Source of the DNA: Limiplasma sp964504385
Lineage (GTDB): Bacteria > Bacillota > Clostridia > Christensenellales > Aristaeellaceae
DNA length: 23,431 nucleotides
Direction of reading: 5' to 3'
Assembly: GCA_964504385.1 (NCBI GenBank)
Contig: CAZDEF010000041.1
Span: 1 to 23,431 of the forward strand
Part shown: positions 16,666-23,431 of the stretch, piece after piece
How the letters are laid out: every line of letters starts with the position of its first letter
How positions within the stretch are numbered: the first letter of the stretch is position 1
Made by a program: the position numbers and the translations under genes
The notes under the pieces: model-generated
Told to the model about the DNA's origin: nothing
The model's database searches: none
Seen by the model: only the letters and a program-made list of their open reading frames with translations

Positions 16666-17334
16666 TTATGAGTGTTCAAGGATTTCGGTTACCTTGTGGG
16701 CCACGGCATGGCCCAGCGCGATATGTGATTCATGGGTTAGATGCAAACCGTCTTTTTCAGAAGGCTTTCCGTAAAGCGCGGCATTCAGAAAGTGGCAGCC
16801 CAGTTCGTTGGCTGCCTGCTGATAAGCTGGGGCAAACCGGCGAGCCTGTTCGATGCAGATTTCTCCCCCACGGTCATTGAAATAATCAGCTCTGCCAGTG
16901 GGTTTGCAGATATCGATGGGGGCAACAATGAGGATCTCGGGCACTTTGGTACCAACGCCGCATTCAGGACATTTCTGAATTATATCAATCAACCGGCGGA
17001 TCCCCTTGTCAGGATGATCGATATCTGCGTGATAACACAGGCGCAGGTCATTCGTGCCAAGCATCATGACAACTAGGTCGATTGGACGATGGCTGAGCAA
17101 ACAGGGCAACAGGTAGGTTTCACCGCATTTATACCATTGGTCGGGAATGCTATAGATTGTAGTACGTCCACTGAGACCTTCTTCAATAACGCGATAGTCG
17201 CTGCTCAAATCATCCCGCAGCACGCTGGTCCAGCGCACATGCTCCGGATAGCGCAGGGAAGGATCGGTTGTTGGACAGTGATGGGGAACACTGCCCCAGA
17301 CATTAGAATCACCGTAGCAAAGGATTGTTTTCAT
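16666..17334 (-). CDS. SGNH/GDSL-fold esterase (arylesterase/acyltransferase type)
   Basis: A 222-residue cytoplasmic hydrolase with the SGNH blocks: Ser10 in GDSNVWG, Gly53 in EEGLSGRTT, Asn95 in LGTND, and the Asp195/His198 pair in DGLHLT. From memory the pattern ILC.GDS..WG, then RWT.VL, VIEEGLS.RTT and PIDLV..MLGTND is very close to the mycobacterial arylesterase/acyltransferase MsAcT, an oligomeric enzyme acting on small acyl esters, often acetate. The length matches. There is no secretion signal, so it acts on something already imported. It lies between the solute-binding protein and the second esterase, just downstream of a strong hairpin, with AAAGGA about ten bases from the ATG. Two esterases of different folds in one uptake operon suggest ester-decorated substrates. 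Confidence 0.88.
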   Translation of the reverse strand: MKTILCYGDSNVWGSVPHHCPTTDPSLRYPEHVRWTSVLRDDLSSDYRVIEEGLSGRTTIYSIPDQWYKCGETYLLPCLLSHRPIDLVVMMLGTNDLRLCYHADIDHPDKGIRRLIDIIQKCPECGVGTKVPEILIVAPIDICKPTGRADYFNDRGGEICIEQARRFAPAYQQAANELGCHFLNAALYGKPSEKDGLHLTHESHIALGHAVAHKVTEILEHS

Positions 17335-17356
17335 TCCAAGGTTTCCTTTCTGAAAA

Positions 17357-17386
17357 GTTCATCCTTCCCGAATGGGAAGGATGAAC
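17357..17386 (-). repeat. Strong hairpin between the binding-protein gene and the esterase genes
   Basis: Perfect 13-bp arms GTTCATCCTTCCC (17357-17369) and GGGAAGGATGAAC (17374-17386) with a 4-base loop. On the minus strand it lies 32 bases after the binding-protein stop, is followed by only TTTTC, and ends just before the esterase ribosome binding site. It is likely a partial terminator or a 3' stabilising stem that raises binding-protein mRNA relative to the esterases. Confidence 0.75.
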
Positions 17387-17418
17387 TGAGTAAACAAGAC
17401 TGAAACTACATTACTGCA

Positions 17419-18705
17419 TTACGGCAGAATGATGGAAGCTTCGTCCAGCATGAGCTGCATCGCTTCTTCGGGCGTGATGCTCTGGTCCTGAATGAGCAGC
17501 GAACAAGCCTCGTTCAGCGGCTCCATCATATCCGTGGTGTATTCAGAATTGTGGGAAACAGCTTCGCAATCCATCAATTGATTGAAAGCCACTTCGTACT
17601 GGGGATACTGAGCCCACAGTTCCTTGATGATATCGGAATCGACCACCGTCTTCAGCGCGGGTACATAGCCAGTGTTCTTGGAGGTGGTAGCAGCCTGATC
17701 GGGGGTGCAGAGGAACTCGATGAAAGTCCAAGCGGCCTTCTGAACTTCCTCAGAATTGGCGCTCAGAATGCCCAGCTCATTGCCGCCGATGGGGCAGCAG
17801 CTGATGCCGTAAGTAGGAACATAGGCAACACCCACTTCGAAGGGTGCATCGCAGCTTTCAACAGCGGACAGAATACCGCTCATGGAACCGCAGGAATAAA
17901 CGAAGGAAGCTACGCGACCCATCGTGAAGTTTTCACGCAGAACCGAGCCAGTGTTCGTGATGGCGGGAACAGAGCACCAGCCTTCGTCCACCCAGCGCTT
18001 CCAGTCCTGGAAAACTTTTAGCATGGAGCCGTCTTCCAAGCAAGGCATGGCCTGTCCATCTTCCGTGAAGAGGTTGGAACCCAACTGAGTCAGCATGTTG
18101 TTGAATACCCACTGACCGCCGCTCATGCAATACATTTCAAAACCGGCCACACCGGGTTTGGCGGCAGTGATCGCCCGGCCTACTTCTTCCAGTTCACTGA
18201 TGGTGGAGGGAACCTGCAGCCCCAGCTCATCAAACATCGTCTTGTTGTAGTAGTATACAGCGCAGGAACGCATGTAGGGGATGGCTACAACCTGATCGTC
18301 GCGTTTGGAATGATACATCAGGATGTCAACGAAATCCTCTGCTTTCACACTGTCAGAGGCAGCAAGGAAGTCATCAAGCACAACCAAAGCGCCGTTGTCA
18401 TACAGAGAAGAAACGCCGGTAGCGCATTCAAGCTGAACCAGCGCCGGCTGATTGCCTGCGGCAATGGCATTCATGGTCTTTGCCAGTGTTTCATCGTAGC
18501 TGCCCTGATAGCTACCCACGACTTCGATGCCTTGTTCAACGCCTACGGTAGCATTAAAAGCAGCAATGGCTGCGTCGATCGTCGTTCCGACAACGCCAGA
18601 GCCGGCATGCCAGAATTCGATGGTCAGTTTCTCCTGAGCAAGGGAAGCGGGAACCATCGCCACGAGAAGGACTAGAATGAGAAGAGCACCAACCAGTTTC
18701 TTCAT
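17419..18705 (-). CDS. ABC transporter extracellular solute-binding protein (family 1, UgpB-like)
   Basis: A 428-residue exported binding protein that captures the substrate for the two permeases. After a signal peptide (1-23, cleavage likely after SLA before QEK) it reads LTIEFWHAG, then SYQGSYDETLA and AAGNQPALVQL, features that place it near UgpB-type binding proteins for glycerol-3-phosphate or oligosaccharides. The signal peptide has no lipobox cysteine, although binding proteins of Gram-positive bacteria are normally lipoproteins. ATG at 18705 has AGGAGG nine bases upstream. It is separated from the permease gene by 66 bases. The substrate cannot be read from the sequence. Confidence 0.93.
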   Translation of the reverse strand: MKKLVGALLILVLLVAMVPASLAQEKLTIEFWHAGSGVVGTTIDAAIAAFNATVGVEQGIEVVGSYQGSYDETLAKTMNAIAAGNQPALVQLECATGVSSLYDNGALVVLDDFLAASDSVKAEDFVDILMYHSKRDDQVVAIPYMRSCAVYYYNKTMFDELGLQVPSTISELEEVGRAITAAKPGVAGFEMYCMSGGQWVFNNMLTQLGSNLFTEDGQAMPCLEDGSMLKVFQDWKRWVDEGWCSVPAITNTGSVLRENFTMGRVASFVYSCGSMSGILSAVESCDAPFEVGVAYVPTYGISCCPIGGNELGILSANSEEVQKAAWTFIEFLCTPDQAATTSKNTGYVPALKTVVDSDIIKELWAQYPQYEVAFNQLMDCEAVSHNSEYTTDMMEPLNEACSLLIQDQSITPEEAMQLMLDEASIILP

Positions 18706-18771
18706 AAGGGATACCTCCTGTTTTTTATCTTTGCGGAACTCACGCCCGCAGAAGCCTGAAAGAAGTGGCAC

Positions 18772-19626
18772 TTACTTCATGCCGTTGTAAGTGAATGCTT
18801 TGATGATTTTTTTACTGGCAAACAAGTATACGGCAATGACCGGAATAACCAGAAGCACATTGCTGGCCATGATACTGTTCCAACGCACGCCCTGCTCATT
18901 GCTTTGGATTCGTTCGATGGCGATCGTGAGAGGGCGATAGGCGTCGTTGGTAGTAATGACCAATGGCCAAAAGTAGGAGTTCCAAGTGGCGATGAAAGAG
19001 AAGAGCGCGATGGTGATCATGCTGGACTTGGCCATAGGTACCATAATGCGCCACATGATCTTCCAGTCACCTGCGGAGTCCAAACGAGCGCTTTCAATGA
19101 TTTCATCCGGAATCTGCTTGAAATTCTGCCGCAGCATAAAGATACCGAATGCATTGGCGCCGAGCGGGAGAATCTGCGGCCAAAGGGAATTGATCAGTCC
19201 CCACTTCGACATCATCAAGTAAATGGGAATGAAAGTGACCTGCACCGGCATCATGAAAGCCACCAGAATAACGCCAAAAAGAAAACCCTGTCCATAGAAT
19301 TTGGTTTTGGCAAAAGCGTAGGCAGTTGGAACCATGATAACCAACTGCAGCGCAATCACACTGAGCGTGACCACAACGGAGTTGCGAATGTAGACCCACA
19401 TATTGATATTGTAATTGAAGAAGATATCTTTGTAAGCTTCAGTTGTGAACAACTTCGGCCAGAATGTGGGCGGGGTGAGGATGGATTCGTTATAGGTTTT
19501 GAAGGAAGTCATCAGCATCCAGTAAAAGGGGAAAACAAAGCAAAGAATCACGAAAATCTTAAGCAAATCGCTGGGAAGATGGGGCAGGTAGTTGCGCAAC
19601 TTACGCTTGATCTGATAATCTTTCAT
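18772..19626 (-). CDS. ABC transporter permease (MalG/UgpE type)
   Basis: A 284-residue inner-membrane protein with six predicted helices. The EAA loop that contacts the ATPase is at about 175-200 (EIIESARLDSAGDWK, then IMVPMAKS). The C-terminal end, ASKKIIKAFTYNGMK, is the typical MalG/UgpE finish (family endings are usually ..GLTAGAVKG or NG.K). It pairs with the larger permease encoded just upstream to form the channel. GGAAGGAG precedes the ATG by about seven bases. The gap to the upstream permease stop is 18 bases, indicating one operon. Confidence 0.95.
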   Translation of the reverse strand: MKDYQIKRKLRNYLPHLPSDLLKIFVILCFVFPFYWMLMTSFKTYNESILTPPTFWPKLFTTEAYKDIFFNYNINMWVYIRNSVVVTLSVIALQLVIMVPTAYAFAKTKFYGQGFLFGVILVAFMMPVQVTFIPIYLMMSKWGLINSLWPQILPLGANAFGIFMLRQNFKQIPDEIIESARLDSAGDWKIMWRIMVPMAKSSMITIALFSFIATWNSYFWPLVITTNDAYRPLTIAIERIQSNEQGVRWNSIMASNVLLVIPVIAVYLFASKKIIKAFTYNGMK

Positions 19627-19644
19627 TGCTGTGCTCCTTCCTGT

Positions 19645-20751
19645 TTACTGGTAGTGGACCTTGCGTTCCACCATGCGGAAGTACACAAAGGTCATCACGA
19701 TGAGAATCAACATCAGGACAGCTGCGGCTGCTGTGCCAATGCCCAACGAATTCATTCGGATAACCGAATAGTCGTATATATACATGGCGATCACGTTGGT
19801 GGAATTGCCGGGGCCGCCGTCTGTCATAACACGAATGGTATCAAACACCTTGAAAGAGCTGATTGTGATCGTAATGAGCAAGAAGAACAGCTGCGGAGAC
19901 AGAAGTGGCAACGTGATCTTGAAGAACTGACGCAGCTTGGGCGTGGCGTCCAGTTCGGCTGCTTCATAGATCTCGCGCGGGATCGATTTCAACGCTGCCA
20001 ATACGATAAGCGTATAATAGCCTACGTTTTTCCAGATAACAACGAAAACAATGCAGGCCATAGCCGACGCGGAGGACTCAAGCCACTTGAATGGTCCAAG
20101 GCCAAAAGCGGCAAAGACGGTGTTGAACAGACCGTACTCCTGCTTGCTCATGATCCAAGCCCAGATGAAGCCGGCACAGACAGAAGCAATCAGATGCGGT
20201 GTAAAAATGAAGGTTTGTGCGATGCTATTGATCTTGCGCTCTTGGAAGAACCAGAGGGCAAAGAACACTGCAAAAAAAATCAAGAATACGACGACTGCAA
20301 CGGAATACACGGCTGTGTTGCTCAAAGAGGCCTTAAAATCGTTCTTGACAAAGAAGATGTCATAGTAGTTTTTCAGGCCTACAAAAGCTTTAGTAGGTTT
20401 CATGAGGTTACCTTTAAAAAGGCTCAAATACACGATTTCGATCATCGGGTAGATGACGAAAAGTACGATGAAAACAAAGGCGGGAATAATAACCAGATAA
20501 GGGAGAAAGGAACGCAGCGAGAAACCGCCGTGGAGTCGAATATTGCCAATCAGAATCGACAAGAGTGAAAGAAAGATGCCCACAATCAGCATGAGAATAG
20601 GTGAAGCGGTCATCAGAGCAACCAATGCGTTCTCAGGTAGTTTGGCGCCGCCGCTGACGATTTCGAAGCCCAGAAAACCGATCAGTACCAGCATTAACCC
20701 TATGAAACCGCAGGCGGCTACAGAAAAATCGACTGCCTTGCGCTTATACAT
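19645..20751 (-). CDS. ABC transporter permease (MalF/UgpA type) with extra N-terminal helices
   Basis: A 368-residue inner-membrane protein. The standard six-helix permease core begins near residue 82 and has the EAA loop at about 260-285 (EIYEAAELDATPKLRQFF, then ITLPLLSP), and VMTDGGPGNST in the last third, which is typical of this family. Before the core there are two extra hydrophobic segments (about 12-31 and 47-70), so it has eight helices, reminiscent of MalF rather than the ~290-residue UgpA. ATG at 20751 overlaps the ATPase stop by eight bases, suggesting coupled translation. The role of the extra helices is unknown. Confidence 0.94.
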   Translation of the reverse strand: MYKRKAVDFSVAACGFIGLMLVLIGFLGFEIVSGGAKLPENALVALMTASPILMLIVGIFLSLLSILIGNIRLHGGFSLRSFLPYLVIIPAFVFIVLFVIYPMIEIVYLSLFKGNLMKPTKAFVGLKNYYDIFFVKNDFKASLSNTAVYSVAVVVFLIFFAVFFALWFFQERKINSIAQTFIFTPHLIASVCAGFIWAWIMSKQEYGLFNTVFAAFGLGPFKWLESSASAMACIVFVVIWKNVGYYTLIVLAALKSIPREIYEAAELDATPKLRQFFKITLPLLSPQLFFLLITITISSFKVFDTIRVMTDGGPGNSTNVIAMYIYDYSVIRMNSLGIGTAAAAVLMLILIVMTFVYFRMVERKVHYQ

Positions 20752-21787
20752 GGCTCATCCCTCCAGCAGTCATGATCAGTTGATCTGTGTTGGTTCGAAT
20801 TCGGGTACCGTTTGCATCAAAAAAATACAGGTTTTTGGCTTCTACACCCACAATGATCTGTTCACCCATATTGAAGTCGGGAACGGCACTCTTGACCATA
20901 ATGGGTTCTTCGCCTTCAAAATGGATCTTGTATAGTGTTTCGCTTCCGAGCATTTCACGGGTCAGAATCGTTGCCTTTCGTTTGAAAACACTATCGGAGC
21001 TTTCAGCACCCATATGTACCTTTTCAGGACGGAAACCAAGATAGTTGCCATCCGGCATGGACAGAACATTCATTGGCGGCGTACCGATGAACTGAGAAGT
21101 AAAAACATTGCTGGGATTGTTGTAGATCTCCGCTGGAGCGGCTTCCTGCTGAATAACGCCGTGATCCATCAGCACGATCTGGTCTGCCATAGACATTGCT
21201 TCCGTCTGGTCATGAGTAACATAGACAAAGGTGGTCTTAAGCCGATTGTGGAGCTCGATCAGTTCCGAACGCATCGCCACGCGCAGCTTAGCGTCCAGAT
21301 TGGAAAGCGGTTCGTCCATCAGAAAGACAGCCGGCTTTTTCACCATTGCACGCGCCAACGCGATGCGCTGACGCTGACCACCGGATAGAGTACCCGGCTT
21401 GCGGTCCAGATAATCTGTCAGACCTACTACTGCACTGTATTCAGCGATCAAACGATCTCGTTCGACTTTGGGTACACGCTTGTTTTTTAAGCCAAATTCG
21501 ATATTTTCACGAACGGTCATGGTAGGATAGATGGCATAGTTCTGAAATACCATGGCAATATCGCGTTTGGCTGGCGGTGTGTCCGTGATTTCGTTGCCGT
21601 CCATATAAATATGTCCACTGCTGGCAGGACCGATGCCTGCGATCATGCGCAGGAGGGTAGTTTTGCCGCAGCCAGAGGCACCAACGAGTACGGTGAAAGA
21701 ACCATCTTTGATCGTCAAATTTAGGTTTTCAATAACTTTGGTAGCACCAAAAGATTTGCATACATTTTCAAAGCGAATTTCACCCAC
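20744..21787 (-). CDS. ugpC: ABC transporter ATP-binding protein (UgpC/MsmK/MalK type)
   Basis: A 347-residue ATPase that powers the two permeases. Walker A GASGCGKT 36-43, Q-loop Gln82, signature LSGGQ 134-138, Walker B FLMDEP 155-160, and His192 in VTHDQTEA are all intact. A C-terminal TOBE-type regulatory and sugar-binding region begins near 240 (FRPEKVHMG). The start is GTG at 21787, fixed by GGGAGG seven bases upstream. Many Bacillota share one MsmX-type ATPase among several sugar transporters; here the system carries its own, as the first gene of the operon. Symbol given for family only; the substrate is not proven. Confidence 0.94.
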   Translation of the reverse strand: MGEIRFENVCKSFGATKVIENLNLTIKDGSFTVLVGASGCGKTTLLRMIAGIGPASSGHIYMDGNEITDTPPAKRDIAMVFQNYAIYPTMTVRENIEFGLKNKRVPKVERDRLIAEYSAVVGLTDYLDRKPGTLSGGQRQRIALARAMVKKPAVFLMDEPLSNLDAKLRVAMRSELIELHNRLKTTFVYVTHDQTEAMSMADQIVLMDHGVIQQEAAPAEIYNNPSNVFTSQFIGTPPMNVLSMPDGNYLGFRPEKVHMGAESSDSVFKRKATILTREMLGSETLYKIHFEGEEPIMVKSAVPDFNMGEQIIVGVEAKNLYFFDANGTRIRTNTDQLIMTAGGMSHV

Positions 21788-21794
21788 CTAAATG

Positions 21795-21800
21795 CCTCCC
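21795..21800 (-). promoter_or_regulatory. Ribosome binding site that fixes the GTG start of the ATPase
   Basis: GGGAGG on the minus strand with a seven-base spacer to GTG (21787-21785). Confidence 0.7.
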
Positions 21801-21830
21801 ATCGTTTTGCATTTTTGTCCTAAGTGTATA

Positions 21831-21864
21831 GTACCATCCGTATTGGTTATATTACTTGTACCAT
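21831..21864. repeat. Direct repeats GTACCAT, candidate operator
   Basis: GTACCAT occurs at 21831-21837 and 21858-21864, 27 bases apart start to start. The second copy overlaps the -10 of the minus-strand promoter and the first lies just downstream of it. DeoR-family proteins commonly bind repeated short sites near the promoter of the divergent operon, so these are plausible operators. Confidence 0.35.
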
Positions 21865-21884
21865 ATCTATTTGGGGAATGTCAA
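21855..21884 (-). promoter_or_regulatory. Promoter of the ABC-esterase operon
   Basis: On the minus strand a perfect TTGACA (21884-21879), an 18-base spacer, and the extended -10 TGGTACAAG with TACAAG at 21860-21855. The leader to the GTG start would be about 60 bases. Confidence 0.5.
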
Positions 21885-21984
21885 TAGTTTTTATTGATTC
21901 AAGGAAAAAAGTAGTTGAAACAAATGTTTTATTTAATATATCGATAAAATAATTGTTGAAATGAAAAATATAGCTGGTTAAATA

Positions 21985-22013
21985 TGGACAAATAAGAGAA
22001 AAAGCATTATACT
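21985..22013 (+). promoter_or_regulatory. Promoter of the DeoR-family regulator
   Basis: TGGACA (21985-21990), a 17-base spacer, and TATACT (22008-22013), each matching five of six consensus bases. The sequence TGGACAA occurs at the -35 and again at 22013-22019, and GGACAA also occurs inverted at 21815-21820, which may be part of autoregulation. Confidence 0.6.
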
Positions 22014-22052
22014 GGACAAGAGATTAGCTGAAGGCAAGCAGGAGGATCCCAT

Positions 22053-22808
22053 ATGCACGAGCCGCGCCGTTCGCAGATTGTAGACTATATCAATCGTGAA
22101 GGATATGTTTCGTTTTCTACGCTTAAAACCGCCTTTGTGGATGTGTCGGAAATGACGCTTCGTACAGACCTGAAGTGTTTGGATCGCGAAGGGCGGGTTG
22201 TTCGTATTCATGGCGGCGCAAAGTCTATTGAGACGCTCATTCGCCTAGATGATGTGTACAACAAAAAAGTGGGACGCAATGTGGAGAAAAAGCAGCAGAT
22301 TGCGCAGAAGGCATGTCGTCTCCTGTGGCCGGGAGCATCCATATTTATTGACTGTGGATCCACGCTGATGTACTTTGCAAAATCCATTCCGGATGACGTC
22401 TATTTTATTGTTACGAATAACATCAGTTCAATGTATGACTTGGCCCGCTTGACTCAACCGGATATTCATATGCTGGGAGGAAAACTGAACCGGCTGAATT
22501 TGAGTGCTGCCAGCAGCCACAACAACGCTGTGTTAAAACAGTATAACTTTGATATTGCTTTTATCGCTGCCTCCGCTTATAGCGCAGAATGCGGCTTTAC
22601 AGGTCCGCTTGGTGTTATTGATGAATCACGGAATATTGTTTTTGAACGGTCGCAGAAAGTGGTTGTGCTGATGGACTCTTCTAAAATTGGCCGTGTTTTT
22701 CCGATGACGACCTACCCGACGGAAGCGGTTGACGCGATTGTCTGCGACGATGAGCTGCCAAAAGAAATGGTGGAGCATTTCCACAATAAAGGAATCACGG
22801 TGTATTAA
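22053..22808 (+). CDS. DeoR/GlpR-family transcriptional regulator
   Basis: A 251-residue repressor. The N-terminal winged helix-turn-helix (about 5-57) has the family pattern R..IVDYINREGYVSFSTL, then EMTLRTDLKCLDREGRVVRIHGGA. The sensor domain (about 75-250) shows DCGSTLMYFA, VTNNISS, MLGGKLN and IAFIAASAYSAECGFTG, which form the sugar-phosphate-binding isomerase-like fold. AGGAGG lies seven bases before ATG at 22053. It is transcribed away from the transporter operon, so it most likely controls that operon in response to a phosphorylated intermediate of the imported compound. The resemblance to GlpR together with UgpB-like transport makes a glycerol-phosphate or sugar-phosphate effector possible but unproven. 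Confidence 0.94.
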   Translation: MHEPRRSQIVDYINREGYVSFSTLKTAFVDVSEMTLRTDLKCLDREGRVVRIHGGAKSIETLIRLDDVYNKKVGRNVEKKQQIAQKACRLLWPGASIFIDCGSTLMYFAKSIPDDVYFIVTNNISSMYDLARLTQPDIHMLGGKLNRLNLSAASSHNNAVLKQYNFDIAFIAASAYSAECGFTGPLGVIDESRNIVFERSQKVVVLMDSSKIGRVFPMTTYPTEAVDAIVCDDELPKEMVEHFHNKGITVY

Positions 22809-23239
22809 AACTTTTTGCGCTTCATCAATTAATTAAAGAAAAGTGGCTAAGCGGATGCTGATAGGGGGTGTTATATGGAGAGTCGTTATCACCATGAAGG
22901 GTGGAATCCGTAGGTTATCGAAAGTTTTTGTCATACGGTTTCCAGAATGGGGCAGCCATCATGTAGATAACGCTCCAGCTGTGAGCGGTTATACCGCATC
23001 ACTTTGCCTTTAATTGGCGTACATGCGATACAAAACAGGATAAAACGAGAGAAAACATTTTGTATCTGTGAAAATGCATAGCCTTTTTGTACGTAATTGC
23101 GACAAAACGACAGTATAAGTATATAATCACATCAAGCACTTTTAAAATAAGGCGAAGATAGTAAAATCAGCAAGGACGAATGATGGAATCTATATTGATC
23201 TCGATTCATACAAGCATTACGTTTCCTTGAAATGATCAA
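22809..23239. other. Intergenic stretch without a recognisable gene
   Basis: About 430 bases of A+T-richer sequence after the regulator. No intact family gene is visible. It holds only very short ORFs with passable ribosome binding sites: plus strand near 22875 (starts MESRYHHEGWNP), minus strand 22999-22931 (22 codons, starts MRYNRSQLERYL), and plus strand near 23181 (MMESILISIH). None is convincing. An imperfect hairpin (ATAACGCTC with GAGCGGTTAT) lies around 22967-22992. The stretch adjoins a broken transposase and may be decayed sequence. Confidence 0.4.
23099..23127 (+). promoter_or_regulatory. Candidate promoter without a clear gene
   Basis: GCGACA (23099-23104), 17 bases, then a perfect TATAAT (23122-23127). 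Downstream there is only a 16-codon ORF with AAGGA near 23175, ending just before the transposase remnant, so the gene it once served may have been lost. Confidence 0.3.
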
Positions 23240-23431
23240 GGCATAGGTGCTTTGCTCAGAGTAGGCACCGAGGATGCGGGTATCGTGAGTATTCGTCAAT
23301 AGCAGTGTACTGGTACAGCTTCAGCTCCGGATTTGCAATGCAATGGCGCGGTACCACCTTCACATCAATCTGGAGGCGCTGACCGGGGTACTGCATCTGT
23401 TCATAAGGCTTGGGCTGATATTTCTTCTTGG
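23240..23431 (-). pseudogene. Fragment of an IS481-type transposase (rve/DDE domain), frameshifted
   Basis: Read on the minus strand from the right edge, the frame gives KKKYQPKPYEQMQYPGQRL, then QIDVKVVPRHCIA and YQYTAIDEYSR, a pattern I know from the integrase-core domain of IS481-like transposases, with the first catalytic Asp in QIDVKVV. After the SR codons the frame shifts by one base near 23279-23282. The expected continuation RILGAYSEQSTYA is found in the next frame at 23278-23240. The original frame stops at 23256. Beyond STYA the similarity ends, so the two later catalytic acidic residues are missing. The N-terminal part lies outside the window. Confidence 0.7.

Noticed and set aside
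18904..20568. A 554-codon plus-strand open frame opposite the permease genes
   Set aside because: Antisense to two clear membrane proteins; the translated sequence is highly charged (the complement of hydrophobic codons) and matches no family.
21788..22052. A catabolite-responsive (cre) site in the regulator-operon gap
   Set aside because: No stretch matched the cre consensus well enough by eye.
22809..22860. Terminator directly after the DeoR-family gene
   Set aside because: Only A+T-rich sequence is present; no G+C-rich stem followed by a T-tract was found.
22840..23240. tRNA or structured RNA gene in the right intergenic stretch
   Set aside because: No cloverleaf pattern or conserved tRNA boxes could be traced; only short imperfect hairpins are visible.

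Overview
The window looks like part of a chromosome from a low-to-mid G+C to G+C-rich member of the Bacillota, most plausibly a gut-type Clostridia. This rests on gene order rather than on any phylogenetic marker: a minus-strand run priA-def-fmt-rsmB-rlmN-stp-prkC-rsgA-rpe, the order known from Bacillus and many clostridia. Ribosome binding sites are strong AGGAGG types and a PASTA-domain Ser/Thr kinase is present. A genus cannot be named from the sequence alone.

Positions 1-231 hold no complete gene. A ribosome binding site and a candidate promoter there point left, out of the window, so another minus-strand gene probably starts at the edge. Positions 232-15211 are one long minus-strand block, read from right to left: a secreted penicillin-binding D,D-carboxypeptidase, priA, def, fmt, rsmB, rlmN, a PP2C phosphatase, the PASTA kinase, rsgA, rpe, an unlisted 25-residue basic small ORF, a DEAD-box RNA helicase with a long tail, and a MATE transporter. 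Many neighbours overlap by 1-8 bases (ATGA or TGATG junctions), so the block probably acts as one translationally coupled transcript. It links replication restart, start-codon formylation and deformylation, rRNA modification, ribosome assembly and cell-wall sensing. A promoter with an extended -10 and a perfect 9-bp palindrome lies just upstream of the carboxypeptidase gene.

Positions 15212-15864 carry a divergent plus-strand gene for a 111-residue membrane protein built from two near-identical hydrophobic repeats. It has its own promoter and ends in a strong hairpin shared with the next, convergent operon.

Positions 15865-21787 form a second minus-strand operon, read from right to left: an ABC ATPase of the UgpC/MsmK/MalK type, two permeases, an extracellular solute-binding protein of the UgpB type, a perfect 13-bp stem hairpin, an SGNH-fold esterase closely resembling the arylesterase/acyltransferase MsAcT family, and an EstA/FrmB-like alpha/beta-hydrolase esterase. 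A divergent DeoR-family regulator (22053-22808) faces it across an A+T-rich region with promoters in both directions and repeated short motifs that could be operators. The simplest reading is a DeoR-controlled system that imports a glycan or polyol-type substrate and removes ester groups from it in the cytoplasm. The substrate is not determined.

Positions 22809-23431 contain no intact gene. The last 190 bases are the remains of a minus-strand IS481-type transposase with a one-base frameshift and a missing C-terminal part. No CRISPR array, tRNA, rRNA or intact mobile element was seen.
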